Source: Bidens hawaiensis
Lineage: Eukaryota; Streptophyta; Magnoliopsida; Asterales; Asteraceae
NCBI GenBank assembly: GCA_021521415.1
Contig: JAIQDT010014343.1
Location: forward strand, 1 to 64,000
Direction of reading: 5' to 3'
Length of the DNA: 64,000 bases
Part shown: positions 1 through 12,779 of the stretch, piece by piece
Layout: the number at the start of each line of letters is the position of its first letter
Position numbering within the stretch: position 1 is the stretch's first letter
Program-made: the position numbers and the translations under genes
Notes under the pieces: model-generated
Seen by the model: only the letters and a program-made list of their open reading frames with translations
What the model was told of the DNA's origin: nothing
The model's database searches: none

Positions 1-1781
1 ATTTTTGATAATTTTTGGATAAAGGATGAATATTTGGTGAATTTAATGCTCGGTTTTGGCCAAAAATGGTGAAAAATAGTTAAATATCATGAAAAATTCT
101 GGAAAATTGCAGATAAGCTTTTTATATCATGTATAAGTCACACACAAAATTTGAGGTCAGTTGGAGAAGTCTAAGTAGGCTTTTCGGTTAAACGAGTTCT
201 AGGGATTCTAGCTCGGTTTTAGTGAAAATGGCATGTAAAAAAAGATTTTGGTTCTGGAAAAATTACAGGGGACTATGTGGATGGCAGGGGATATCCAAGA
301 AAAATTTGGGATTTTTCTAAGGTCGTTTGGTATTTACGACATATTTAGTGTTTAAATGGTGTTTAAAAATAGATAAATAAATTTTAAATATAGAAATTAA
401 TTCTGGAAATATTTTTATATCCCCACTGTCAAGAAGTGATTTGTGCAAAATTTCAAGATCCGAGATTAAACGGATAATTATTTGTGCTAATTATCAAACT
501 TTTAAAGTTAAAACGCGGTAAACCGGTGAAGTTCGCTTAAGCGAGCTGACTGGTGTATAAAAACCCTAAAAATGAACCATTTTCATATAATTGAGTTAAA
601 CAAGTAAAAATGAATCATCCGAAAATAATTCGGATGATTTGGGTATTTTTAACCGATTTAACAGTTTCCGGAACGCCAAATACGGAAACGGGTCCGCGGC
701 CGATCGGGGCGTCTAAACCGAGCTCTAATTTCACAACTTAAACTAAATTATCAGTCAACCACTATTTTTGGGTCGTGTGTGACCAAACTCATTTTTGAAA
801 AATAAAAAAAAACGGGTAACCGTGCTTGGCACGCAAAACGGGGAACACAAGCTATTAGAAAATTTGACTGTTGAACTCTAAACGACATCACAATCTGCGT
901 CCGGAGAAGTGTTTCTGGGTTAACCTTGCCCCCAGAACGGGTACAGTGCTGGGTTAACAATGTCCCCAGATGTACCGGTTAACTTAGTTAAAGTTATATT
1001 AATAATGAGTGTATAGTAACGATCGTAGGGATTATATTACAGATTGGACGTGTTAAGTGATAATGATTGTTGTTACCTGCTTGCATGTGCTAAGGTGAGT
1101 TTCACGAGCCCCTTTTTACTGAATTGTTTTAAATATTTTCTCGGGGCGGAAAGCATGTTCCTATCAAAATGTTTAAATACATAATGAACGCATGGATTTT
1201 CGTGTATTTATAAATATTTGATTGTACGGGAATCGTACGGAATGGGTACAGGACTGGGTTAACAGTGTCCCCAGATGTCTTTGGAAGTGTTTCCGGTTAA
1301 CATTGCCCCCGGAGTGAGTACAGTACTGGGTTAACAGTGTCCCCAGGGGTCCCTAGAAGTGTTTTCGGGTTAACATTGTCCCCGGAGTGAGTACAGTACT
1401 GGGTTAACAGTGTCCCCAGTTAATATTATATTTTGATATGGATTTATCATGGGTTACTCAAATTGTGAAACTCACTAACTATTCGTAGTTGACCCGTTTT
1501 CTCACATGCTTTTCAGGTACAACTAAGATAAAGTGATTGCTTACGTGCTAAGTGCTTGTTGTGTGTAAGATTTGCGTGCGGGATGTTGGGATACATTATA
1601 ACAGATAGGATTATGTATCGTATTGTATGATGTGTGTATCACCTAGACGGTAATGAAATACGAGATAATGAAATTTTGAAGTATATTAATGCATTCAGTT
1701 TTCTTTATAAACATTGTGGTTGATATCAGAGGTGTCTGTCGCATCCCGTTTACGTTTCCGCTGCGGTTGCGGGGTGTTACA
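1..1781 (+). repeat. Ty3/gypsy 5' LTR (element D), left end outside window
   Basis: The right end is the canonical GGGTGTTACA at 1772-1781, followed after five bases by a tRNA-Met primer binding site, so this is the 5' LTR of a plus-strand element. The box GGTGAGTTTCAC at about 1094 and the CTCACTAAC...GTTGAC stretch at about 1470 recur in the LTRs at 42142-44613 and 53192-55016, so the three are related families. The interior carries GTTAAC-containing tandem repeats. The start is not in the window, so total length and age cannot be given. The termini and the gypsy pol downstream suggest a Tekay/Del-like chromovirus; that lineage call is inference. Confidence 0.82.
904..1420 (+). repeat. Tandem GGGTTAAC...CCCC repeats inside LTR D
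   Basis: One unit lies at about 904-973 and a run of further units at 1241-1420. Each alternates a TGGGTTAACAGTGTCCCCAG box with a related CGGTTAACATTGCCCCCGG box. The paired GG...GTTAAC...CCCC layout gives each box short inverted symmetry. Tandem blocks in the same part of the LTR occur in the solo LTR at 48431-50545 with a different unit. Confidence 0.75.
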
Positions 1782-1786
1782 GAACT

Positions 1787-1800
1787 TGGTATCAGAGCCA
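1787..1800 (+). other. Primer binding site of element D (tRNA-Met)
   Basis: TGGTATCAGAGCCA is complementary to the 3' end of plant initiator tRNA-Met and lies five bases after the LTR end. It fixes the element's orientation as plus and the LTR boundary at 1781. Confidence 0.9.
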
Positions 1801-2460
1801 TTGGTTATAAAAGAATTAGGATGTCTTTAAAAGATACCTAAAATATAACCAGTAGCTCAAGTATTATAGGATCTGAATATCAACTAATAATTTATAGTGA
1901 CGAGGTCTGGATGAACTTGGATGGACAAGTGAGTTGTTATGGTCCGGAACATAATAACAGACTTGTCCGCACGAGGGAATTCAGGGGAAGTCACGGGGTA
2001 CATTAATAGGTAAAAATGGCAACATATGTGTAAAGTATATAATATTATTTATACGTGCTAATGTGTATATATATATATATATGTACATATCTTGTGGGTA
2101 CATGTATTGAGAAATGGGACCCGGATAAGGAACCGGGGGATGAAATAATAAAAGTACCGAGGATGCTGAAATTTCTAAGAGCATCGGTTGATGATGAGTC
2201 TGACTTATCGGGTCATAGTTACGATATTACCAAGTTAGATCTCCCGTTTGATATTAATCAGAAATATTGAGTAACCGTCACTCCCAACCAAAAATTAGTA
2301 GATCCCTTACCCTACCAACACCGGTACCGTATATCCTAACAACCCCCTGTGTTCACCCGCACCGCCGACCCTCACGTACGGATGGACCTGTACCTGAACC
2401 CATTCTTATTCCATTAAGGTAAAGGAGTAAATAAATAAAATAAAATAGAATAATATATTG

Positions 2461-2500
<40 letters not shown>

Positions 2501-3345
2501 TGCTCACTCACAAATATATGAGACAGACCAACTTCAGATCGAGAATTACCGATTTTAGCAAACCTAGAACGCCTGAGGACATTGACTGAGCAAGTGTAGA
2601 GTTTCCCATAATAGTAATTAATAATATTTGAAGGCAACCCATGTTGCGCAATTACCTTGAACCTTGCAACTCCCTATGTTATCCTTACATCCGTTAGATG
2701 TTTACACCCATGTATGCTCGAATAGAATGATTACCTATACACAAAGAAGTGTTGGAATCATTATAGCATAGTTGGTTGTTCGTTCGTAGGAGGTATACTG
2801 TGTATGCCGGATATACGAATAAACACGGATATTATAACTCCGTGGTATGTAATCGTTTGGTGCTCACGGTGAGCATGTATCGGTTATGCTGACATGCAGA
2901 AGGATATTGAAATCAAATATATTAAACATTAACCTTGTTGAGAAAGATCTATATGTCGGTTGGTGACAAGGATTATGAAACATATTTGAACGTTAACCGA
3001 CTTCAGGTTAAGTCCATGTGAGATCATATTTGTGGGACATATATATACTAGATACTGGTATGTGTAATATGTATGATAATATTTGGTGTGGATGTATACC
3101 TGTTGTTATGATTGAGCTGGTAACGAGTTAAACGGTGAGATTAATATTGGTTACTGCGTACGGGATGAGTATGGCAGAATGACATAAAAAGAGTAACTCC
3201 AATGATGGAGATTGATATGATTCAGTGGATTGCTCAAAGATAGCAGGTGATGATACCGAATGTCGTATCATAGATCACTGCTAGTGTTGATGCAAATGTG
3301 ATCGCAGACTTATAGATCGAGCAATCACATGATTATGAATATTTC
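1801..3345 (+). pseudogene. Decayed leader and gag start of gypsy element D
   Basis: No intact reading frame is present. About 3204-3300 reads, with stop codons, as a short helix-like peptide (MIQWIAQ...IPNVV...ITASVDANV) of the kind found near the N-terminus of gypsy gag; this is a weak match by eye. The rest is AT-rich sequence with stop codons in all frames and two AT microsatellites. The gag centre and zinc knuckle expected before the protease at 39356 are absent, so a deletion at the junction with copia element C is likely. Confidence 0.45.
2463..2496. repeat. (AT)n microsatellite
   Basis: Seventeen uninterrupted AT units. A shorter (TA)9 tract lies at 2065-2082. Both produce spurious isoleucine-tyrosine reading frames. 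Confidence 0.95.
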
Positions 3346-3435
3346 AATTCTTAGTGTTATTACTAAGAGTGATAATGTCCCACCAGATACTATTGTGACT
3401 ACAAGTATTAGTTATCTCATCAGAACCACCCCCCC

Positions 3436-3913
3436 CCCCCTTTCGTCCTGAGACACACGTAAAGAATGTGTGAATCATGAAACTCCAGTATGGATGGAAC
3501 AACTTCTTGATAGCTGAAGGGTAGACTCCCTCATATCCCATTCTTTGTGCAATCTCAGCAACAGCTTCGGTGGAATACTCTGCAGGATAATCAGGTTAAT
3601 CACCGAACAGCAACACCTCACGAATTATAGCCTTAGAAATAATAACAGGCTTCTTCTAGATCTTTGACTCAATCACCATAGCTCCCCCAACACCTCTTTG
3701 ATTGATCGAAGCATGATTCCAAAAATCAGTCACTATCTTCTTACAAATGACAGGAGTTTCTCGTAAAACGTGAGAAATCCTACAAGTATTTAGCCCCAAA
3801 ATCATTGACTTGAACTCCTTTTGAGCTAGAAGAGGATCAAAGAGGCATCCATCAATATTATGAGTATCAACAAACTTCAGAGGTGCTTGATCAGCTATGA
3901 CTACAACAAACAA
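3436..3913 (-). pseudogene. Extra ('env-like') ORF of element C, N-terminal part
   Basis: The minus-strand pieces 3656-3913 and 3436-3541 share a layout with the extra ORFs of elements A (from 28204) and B (from 16157): a CRISHVLR segment, a DFW segment, then MGYEGVYPS...HPYWSFMIHTFFTC and a GRKGG turn. Element A has RIFHAIT, EDFW, MGYSGPLG, RFLMHVMIVC and GRKAG in the same order. A stop near 3653 splits it, and similarity ends near the 12-C tract. No signal peptide or membrane segment is visible, so 'env-like' describes position only. Confidence 0.7.
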
Positions 3914-4074
3914 ATCAAGTCAGTTACATATTCATTAAATAGATGAGCAGTTATTATATGGAATATATATTTGATTGAATAGACATCTTGATCATAGGAC
4001 AAGGACCAGAACCATAAATATAGGCAATATGAGTCCTCATTTGTAAAATAGTCCAAATTATATTAATCATAATC

Positions 4075-4345
4075 GTTTTTTGGTCCAATAAAGGAGTTTT
4101 CTGTCTAGTAAACAAATAATCGGTCCAGAGTTTTCGGCCCATAAATTGAGTTTTCGGTCAATAATTAACGTTTTCTGTCCAAGACAGATCATAAGTAACC
4201 CTGTACCACCGAGAACATGAGTTCTTGGGTAACCAAATGGGTTCTCGGTAAAAGTTTGACCGAGAACTCTTGAGATCTCATATAATCACAAGGTTCTCTG
4301 GTTGACCAAGGGTTTTTGGTCAACCATTACCGAGAACCCATGATC
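4075..4345. repeat. CCGAGAAC/GTTCTCGG motif array before the extra ORF of element C
   Basis: The 8-mer CCGAGAAC or its complement occurs four times exactly, with near variants such as GTTTTCGG (two near 4130-4160). The copies are in both orientations. The array sits directly upstream, in element sense, of the extra ORF that starts at 3913. The same 8-mer is arrayed in the leader of C at 12780-13080. Weak TATA-like stretches (minus CCTATATTTATGG at 4012-4024) lie between array and ORF. Confidence 0.7.
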
Positions 4346-5059
4346 CCTATATCTCAAAGGTTATATCCCTTAAAAAAACCCTTTGGATTTTGTCTTGAAT
4401 TTCGAGTCATCTTCCACAAACCCCGAATTGCCATTAACATAAAACCGCAACCCCAAGAAAAATCATAACAAGTTCAGACACACAATAACTATTCATTACA
4501 CACATGAATCCGAATCACATCTCAGAACCCAAACATCAATATAGTCCATATATGAATCAACAGTGACCCGAAAACACATTCATTAAGTTTCATATACCTA
4601 TAAGATTTATTAGCACCTTAGATGATCAATTATAAAAGCGATATAAGCCAAGAGGGTTTGAAATCAGAGAGGAAGAAAAGATATAGTGCATATTTGAAAG
4701 TGATGACCAATAATGGTCACATAACATGCCTTTTAAACTTCAAAAATCTTTTGTTTGGGCTGAAAACCCTGATGGGCTGAGAACATACATATTATAAGCA
4801 CATGTGGGCCAAAGCAGCTGGGCGAAGAACACCCTTATCAAAAACCTTTTGGGCGAATCTGATTGGGCCGATAACCCAATTTGCAGATATCAGACTTTAT
4901 GAACTCAAATTATAAGCCTGATCCATGTTTAAAAACGATCTCTTATACCATTTGTTTCGACAAGAGCAAACATAAGGTATGATTAAAAACAAATAAGGAA
5001 GAAAACAACAAAAACAAAATGAAGACAAAAACAATTTGAACACCAAGCCTTCTTGTAAT

Positions 5060-6247
5060 TACAAAATATTTTTGGGATCAAATTTCAGTTTCGATAAGTG
5101 AGCAAACTTTTTTGAAAAGATCCGAACATGGAATCATATTGATTAAGATGCTTTCACAATGATTCATTTTAAGCATTATTATGACATAGAGAAACAGGTT
5201 AATAGCATGTATTGAGATACTTAGCATGATTTTCATTGTGGTAGTGATACGAAATAGGTTCAAGATGGACATCACTTATGGACCCATCATGCCTACTATC
5301 TCTTCTCAAAGCGTATTTGGCTTTCTCCAAATCACTTCAATTTGACTCCAACCCCTTAGTGCTTGATCAAAAGATTTTCTCTATACAAACAAAAAAAATT
5401 AAGCTTTAAGGTTGAACGTTGGACTTACAGGCAATCTAGAGTTACATGCCTTACATTCAGGGTGTTTAGGACTTATTTGAATGGCCCACCCTTGTAGTTC
5501 AAGTTTGACCCATTAAGATTTTGAAAGACGAACTTTTTTATGACACAATATTCTATAAGTGATTTTTTTTAAATAAAACAATAACCTAGAAACATAATAT
5601 TTTTGGTGATCAAGACACTAACGAGCTCGTGTATTACTGGGTAATTGTTTTTCTACCTATCATTCGTAGATATGTATCTAGAGACGTGCACGCGTTTTCA
5701 AAATGACTCTCCACAGTAAGTTTAACATATTTAGTTTATATCACTTCAATTTTTACGCATCATGGAAAGCTACCATACAAATCAGTGACTGTTCAAAAGC
5801 CTTTTTAGCCTAGTAACTTCACATGTAAGGCACACATAAATAATTTAACTATAATTTTCCAAAGGTTGGATCAAATTTTCATATAAAAATATTTTGAGCT
5901 TCTAAAGAGCTTTTAACTGAATAATCATATCACTTCCCATATAGTTATTGAGAAGATATTTTATATTCAGTCGTCCTAGTCACTTTCAGTCTTAAGGTAA
6001 ATGGCTATCCCGTATGTTTTCAGGCAGATAACGGGACCAAACATATTAAAGTACATGTCCCTCGAACTTAAGTAACCGACATATTTTAAGCGAAAGAATT
6101 AAACAAAACCACACAATTGTCACCCTAGTCACTTTCAGTCTTCATGTGAATGGCTATCACGTATGTCTACAGGTAGATAACAGGATCAAACATATAAAAG
6201 TATATGTCCCTCAAACTTAAGTAACCGGCATATTTTAAGTGAAAGAG
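5060..6247 (-). other. Conserved non-coding spacer between pol and extra ORF (element C)
   Basis: This stretch has no open frame but matches the equivalent spacers of A (28584-29710) and, more weakly, B (about 17500-18958). Shared landmarks with A include GGGATCAAATTTCAG at 5073, TCTCAAAGCGTATTTGGCTTT at about 5305 and ACTGGGTAAT at about 5636. Its upstream end (element sense) holds two tandem 128-bp modules at 5971-6098 and 6119-6247. Each contains GGCTATC, GATAAC, GGACC/GGATC, an ACATAT-type hairpin and GCGAAAG/GTGAAAG. The best hairpin is 6190-6207, with 7-bp arms ACATATA/TATATGT. Confidence 0.75.
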
Positions 6248-6429
6248 TGCAAATTCTTTTTTTATTTTTTTTTAATTTTATAAGAACACACGCACACTCT
6301 TTTTGTATATATATCTTTTTAATTCCCCCCCTCCCTCTAAATTTGTGAAAAAATTTTACAAGAAAGAAAAAACCTTTTTGTACAAATTTAATCTCAAAAA
6401 GACCCAATGAAACAAAGCATTTTAAAAAA

Positions 6430-7889
6430 CCCTACAAGCACATTAAATCTGGTTGTTCAGACCGCTTTTTGTAAATAAGTCCTCCACATTTTATTAGTGT
6501 GAACTTGTTCAAGATGAATCAATTTTCAGTCGTAACAGTCACGAATAAAATGAATTTTGATGTCAATGTGCTTTGTTTTTGAATGCTAGATAAGATTTTT
6601 AACAATAGCAATAGCCGCATAATTATCATAAAAGATTGGAGTGTCATGAAATTCCAAACCATAATTTAGCAATTAATGTTGCATCCAGATAACCTGTGAA
6701 CATCAGGCAGACGCATCAACATACTCAGCCTCAGCAGTGGATGTGGATACCATTTGTTGTTTCTTGCATTTCCATGAAATGAGTCGATCACCCAAGAATT
6801 GACATCCAACAGACGTAGATTTCCTGTCAATATCATCACCTCCATAATTGTTGTCAGTAAAAGCATATAAATCAAATTTTGAGTTTTTGGGATACAAATG
6901 ACCTAGCTTTGGTTGCCCTTTTAGATATCTAAAAACACGTTTTTAACAGCAATTAAATGAGAAAGTTTAGAATTAGCTTGGAAGAGCGCGCATTGACAGA
7001 CAAAAAACATGATGTCAAGACGACTGGCGGTGAGATACATGAGGGATCCAATCATTGATCGATAGTATGTTTGATCTACGGGGTTCCCTTCAGGATCAGA
7101 TGAAAGAAGAGGTCTTTCCGCCATAGAAGTTGCCGCACTTTTAGAATCCTGGAACTCGAATTTTGCTAGCATTTCTTCGACAAATTTTCCTTGGTGTAGC
7201 AAAATTCCTGTCGAACTCTGACAAACCTGTAATCCCAGAAATGTCGTCATCTCCCCCAATGAACTCATATCAAATATCTTATTCATCACTTCTTCAAATT
7301 CAGAACATAGAGCAGTGCTGGTGGAGCCGGAAATGTTGTCATCCACATAAATATGAACCAAAATCAGATCCTTCCAAACACTTTTAAGGAACAAAGTTTG
7401 TTCGATGGTTCCTCGCTTGTAACCATGCTCCAGTAGGTGAGCCGTCAACGTTGCATAACATGCCCGAGGCGCTTGATGAAGACCATATAGAGCTTGATCT
7501 AACTTGTAGACGTAAGTAGGATGCTTTGAGTCAACAAAACCCGGTGGCTGGTCCACATAAATTTCCTCCTTTAATCCTCCATACAGAAAAACTGTCTTGA
7601 CATCCATTTGGTAATCCGTGAACCCCATATAGGAAGCATATGCCAAGAAAATCCCAATGACCTTAAGACGAGCCACTAGAGAATACACTTTAGTGTAATT
7701 CAAACCTTCAACCTGACAAAACCCACGAACCACAAGCCGTGCTTTGTTTCGAACAATATCCCCAGTATCGTCTTGCTTGTTACGAAAAACCCAACTTTTA
7801 TCTAAAGCCTTCTTCCCGACTGACAACTCAACCAATCTCCAAACCTTGAGTTTCTCAAACAGATTCAATTCTTCATGCATGGCGCCCAC
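6430..7889 (-). pseudogene. Reverse transcriptase and RNase H of copia element C
   Basis: The frame at 6921-7889 encodes most of a copia reverse transcriptase: KARLVVRGF, QMDVKTVFLYG with the first catalytic Asp, YKLDQALYGLHQAPRACY, and YVDDN in place of the usual YVDDI. It runs on to GSLMYLTASRLDIMF. A shift near 6900 leads to RNase H (6666-6897) with FTDNNYGG, SVGCQFLGDR, SWKCKKQ and STAEAEY. Beyond that, stops accumulate to about 6430. The RT N-terminus at 7890-8320 is also broken. Role in an intact element: copying element RNA to DNA in virus-like particles. This copy cannot make the protein. Confidence 0.9.
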
Positions 7890-8324
7890 CCAGCTTGGTT
7901 CTTATAAGACCATTTCAACAGACTTAGGTTCAATCTAAGAGATGTAACAGGAAAATAAACAACTATTGATGTGTCATGTCTGACTTCTGGTTGAGACGCC
8001 TGTTTCAAGAGGACCTATAATATTTTTGATTGGATGACCCCGTTGAATTCTTGTCAGAATAGAATGATGGAAACGGAATAGGTAGTGGGCAAATTTGTTG
8101 GATCTTCAAAGATTTCAGAGGGAATATTTCACGTACTTCAAGAGACTTTTGTGACGACACAGTCTCAATAATACTTTCCTATTGACTTGCAGACAACGAC
8201 TGTGCAGTATTTAATAATTCTGATGGGTCTATATTGAGCATTGGGGACTTAAGAAAATCAGTAGTAATGTCGTATTCTTCATCAACAACATTTGAAGTAC
8301 CTGCACCTGAGTTTTCTCGAATAA

Positions 8325-9624
8325 CTAGTTGAGACCGGCACAAGCATCGGTCTCATTCTCCTCTAGCCAGCGCACATCATAAGATTCCACTATCTGCTTC
8401 GTTGTCTTGTGGTAAACTTTGTAGGCAGTACGACCAGCATATCCAACAAAATAGCAGTCATCAGCTTTAGCTCCAAACTTTGGAGTCGTTACGATATTTA
8501 GTATAGTACACGTACATCCAAAAGCTCGAAAGTGTGCAACAGTAGGCTTGTGACCATAAACAATTTCATACGGAGTCTTCATCTGCGATTTGTTTATCAA
8601 CACCCGATTTTAAACATAACAGGCTGTGTTGACCACTTCAGCCCACGCAGCATAGTCATTGTAGCCTCGAAAAGAATTATGTTCCTTCTCTCAACAAATC
8701 CATTTGTTGCGTTGTTGGAGATGAGTTGTACTGTCTAAGTACTCCCTTTTCGGCACAAAAATAATTTAACGTTGAGTTCTTGAATTCTGTGCCATTGTCA
8801 CAGCGAATTCCGATTAGCTTCAGATTGAGTTAGTTCTCCATGAGCACCACAAAGTGTTTTATCAGTTCTACAGTTTCACTCTTATTTGACAAGAAAAATA
8901 CCTAGGTAAAACGTGAGTAATAATCAGTAACAACCAGACAATAAGAACTGCGTGAAAGACTCAATACATGAACCGGATCAAACAAATCCATATGCAGCAA
9001 TTGAAAAGGCAAGGAAATGGTATTAACCAGTTTTGGCTTGCGAGATTTACGATGATGTTTGCCTAAATCACAAGCTACACATTTCTCAATTGTTACAAAA
9101 TCCTTGACAGGAAAACCACGCATCAAGTCATTTTTAGCAAGACGGTTTAAGTTTTTAATGTTTGCATTACCAAGACGACGATGCCAAAGCATGACATTAT
9201 GTTCTGACACTTTTGAAAATAGACAGGTGATTTCATCAGGAACATTTTTATTCATGTCAATCACATAAGCATTATATTTTCTTTGTGATTGAACAAGAAC
9301 CTAATCTTCTGGTATAATGATACCAGGTATTAAAATTAAACACCCTTTGTTAATGAAATGTTTTGAAAAGCCTTTATCACAAATCTGCGAGACACTGAGC
9401 AGACTGTGTTTCAATTCTGGAACAAAGGTAGCATTCTCAAATTTAAGAACACCATTACTTACAGTACCCTTTTGTGTAATCTTCCCCTTTTCTCCTCCCA
9501 CAAAGGACACATACCCACCATTAAAATTTGAATGTCGTGCAGTTGGGAGTTGTCTCCTGTCATGTGCCTGGAATAGCCACTATCAACATACCAAGGTCCT
9601 GTAATATTCCTCCATAGCTATTCC
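8325..9624 (-). pseudogene. Protease and integrase of copia element C
   Basis: The protease active-site segment YVDSGYSRHMTG is at about 9560-9595 (Tyr replaces the usual Cys). It is followed by KGTVSNG and LLSVSQICDKGF in 9301-9510. The pre-integrase zinc-binding segment (LWHRRLGNANI...CVACDLGKHH) and HMDLFDPV, the first catalytic Asp region, are in 8902-9264. Past a stop at 8902, CDNGTEFKN (second Asp) is still readable at about 8790. The C-terminal part (TPYEIVYGHKPTV...AFGCTC...YFVGYAG) is in 8325-8603. Frameshifts and stops separate the pieces. Confidence 0.9.
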
Positions 9625-12600
9625 TGCACGATGTGCGAGATTAGTTAGTTTTTGGTACCCAGTCCATAGTAGTGTTGGGTAGGCCTGATGTATCTAAGCG
9701 TGTCACGGGTTGCCATGACATGTCTTCCTGACTATATAAGATAAAGCAGTAAGTTTTTGATGACTTGGTCACTGGAGATTTTGGCAACCATTCATATATG
9801 GGTTTTAAAACTTTGTTATTAATATAAATGGTTGACTTTGTCTTCGGTTTGCGAGCGGAAAACATATTTGACTTTGAATTCCAATTTAATTTCGGTCCAG
9901 CGGCTGACTTGGTTCGCGAGACCGAAACAAAGTTTCCATCCCGCTTCTGAAACATATTAGGCTTGGTCTGATGAGAGCTTAACCTGTCAGCCTTGTTTCT
10001 TTTCCAATCACCGTCAGAGGGATTTGCCTCATAATACCTTTATTTATTAGAAGTATAGTAGATGGTATTTTGAGGCATATATCTCTAATGATATCCATAA
10101 TATTGGACATTAGGATGGTGTGGACAATTTCTAGCAATATGACCAGGAATGCCACAGTTAAAACATGTTTGATGTTTAACATAAAATTCATTGTGGTCTA
10201 CTCCTGTTCTTTATCTGTTGTGTGAGCTAGTTTGTTTCTCTTTGGACCTGACACGTGAATTCTTACTTGATTTATCACAATTGTGAACACATGAGCTCCC
10301 TTATTTAACAAACTTAGGTGATAGTTGTTTACGAGATCTTTTATTTTTATCAAATCTATTTGAAAACATATCACATAATTGTCTTTACTCTTAAAAACAA
10401 AGCCCGCACAAACATTTGAATCAATAGAATTCAAAACAGGCAAATTTAAAGGAACATTAGAATTACTGTCTTTATTGTTCAAAACAGGTAAATCATCAAC
10501 CTCATCAGTCCAATCCTCAACAATTACTTCATCTGCACGTGAAACAAACACATTAGTATCATTCACCCTAGAGGTTGATTCAGTAGCTTTACTGAACCAA
10601 GAGCACATTCTCCAGTTTCAGTTGGTTTATCATACTGCATAAACTTTTCCATTTCTTCCTCTTCTTTAGTAAGAGGAAGTCCAGTGTAGTTGTCATTATA
10701 TGGAGGGGGAACAACACTGTACCCAATACCCTCAACCTTGTTTTCTTTCCATCTTAATTTTTTTTCAATCATGGACTCAATAACAGCGCTAGAGACATCG
10801 AATTTCTTAACATTGAATTCAGCATTTTCAAATTTATTAGTAACTTAGCTATCTCCAACTTATAGGCTTCTAATTAAGCAGTTAGATAATCAATTTTATG
10901 TTTGGCATCTAAGTGGTGACAACATTTATGCTAAAGTCGGATTGAAGTTTAGAGAAATCCTTTTGTTGTGCCTCAAGTTTTTCTTATAAAGCCTTTTCGA
11001 ATTTCTTAAGAGTGAAGTTTTCATAATTTATTCCCTTCATTTCTCTTATTAGTTTACTAGTGTGAGATTTATATAAATCTACCTTATTAACACAAGATTA
11101 AAAACTTAATTTAGAACTTACCTCAGATGAGCTGGAAGAAGTGAAAGCCATGAAGGAAAATTAGAGATCCTTAACTTGTTCCTCAGCGTCGTTTTCTTCT
11201 TCAGCAACATCAATCTGGGCAAAATTGACAGTCTGATTGCTGATGTTGAGAGCTGCCATCTGGTCATTCTAAGAAAATTGTTGAGCTACCAATCCCCGCT
11301 CACTCTTATTTGAACCAGCTGTATTATCTTCTCTTGCATTACTCACTGGAACCAATGCCCTTTCTATGTTTCCTTCCTTAGTTGGATTCGTGTATTCACG
11401 AGCGAAGTGACCCAATCGTGATAGTTGTAGCACCTCAGTTTCTCTTTCTTAAATACCACCTTCTGGTTAGCTGGCACATTCTAGTTATTTTTGCATGTTC
11501 TATTGGTAAACTTCTTTGCTCGAAACACTGTCATGGCTATTTGCCAAGAGATATCCATTTCCTCCACATCATCAGCATAGATTTGATCTAGCTCAACAGC
11601 TACAACTGGTTGAACTAGATCTGCAGCAAGAAAAGCATTGTAACAATTCATAACACCTCCCATCAATGCAATGTTTTCTAGAGTCTCATTTGAAATAGTA
11701 GGAACCTATGTTGGAGACTGACTGGAGGATGCAATAGTTGATTGAGACTTAGTAGTAGGAGCAGGTTGTTAAAAGAACATGGGAGTAGGCTGTGGTGAAA
11801 GCTGAGTGAATTGACCTTGAGCAGACTTAAACATTGAGAAATTGTTTTGAGACTGTTGTGGCTGAATACTGACCCTAAGAGGATTTGAACACGGAGAAGT
11901 TTTCTTGTGAGATGAGAGCATTATTAGAAGCAACACAGTAGCCGGCCACATTGTAAGAATTGGCATGATTTATGGCATTCTGCTTATCATCCATGTCACA
12001 TGATTTAATGATTGCCATTACTTCTGACAAGGTTAGCCTGGCTAGATCCTTTGTTTTCTTAATCTGCAACATTCATGTGATTAGAGATATAGTTGGCCAG
12101 CTTATTATTTGTCTCAACAGAGGTCAGGTTTATGTTTGCGGATCGCATTTCAGTGATTAGTGAAATAAATCTCTGAAGCTGTGTCTCCAAAGACTCTCCT
12201 AGGACATGATTAAACATGTTAAATTTTTGTCGTAACAGATCTTGTCAGCTTCTTCTCATGTCCTCATTTCTCTTATACACTTTAATAAGGGCTTCCCATA
12301 ATGCCTTAGCAGACTGTAGTTCCCTAAATTCCAAAGCAAATTCAGGTGAAAGTGCCATTGTTAAGGTAGCCAGAGCCTTTTCATCCTCTTCAATCTTCTC
12401 AAAAACTGCGTCAACATACATTTCGACAGGCTTCACAACCACCTCATCAGAATTTTCCAATTGATAAATAATAATTTGAGGACCTCGGACAATGCTCCTC
12501 CAAATCTTCGCATATTTCATTTTCACATATTTTTCAAATCTGAACTTCCACTCGGCAAACTCCTCATGAGATAGTAAATGAGGCACACTGAGTAGTAGTT

Positions 12601-12637
12601 CCCATGATGGAGTCCAACTCTTGATGTAGAGCAGCAT
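9625..12637 (-). pseudogene. gag of copia element C
   Basis: The N-terminal nucleocapsid-precursor helices are in 12245-12637 (KALATLTMALSPEFALEFREL...ALWEALIKVYKRNE). A degraded zinc knuckle is at about 11385-11430. An acidic linker is in 10198-10608. A clear CCHC knuckle (TCFNCGIPGHIARNCP) is at about 10120-10175. The C-terminal part ending in WVPKTN and a TAA stop is in 9641-9955. Several stops and frameshifts break it. The stop is followed by a splice-acceptor-like tract at 9624-9644 that is shared by elements A and B. Confidence 0.85.
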
Positions 12638-12779
12638 TTGTTGAAGTATTAGTTAATTGGTCCATGTTAAACTAAAGTCCAAGAAAATGGTCCAAGTGAT
12701 TGAATAAGTCCAGAGATCAAAGCCCAAAAGAATAGGCCCAAAATAAGAATACCCGATAACTAAAGCCCACAAAAGACCA

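Noticed and set aside
2055..2270. 71-codon plus-strand ORF
   Set aside because: Begins in an AT microsatellite; the rest has no family resemblance I can name.
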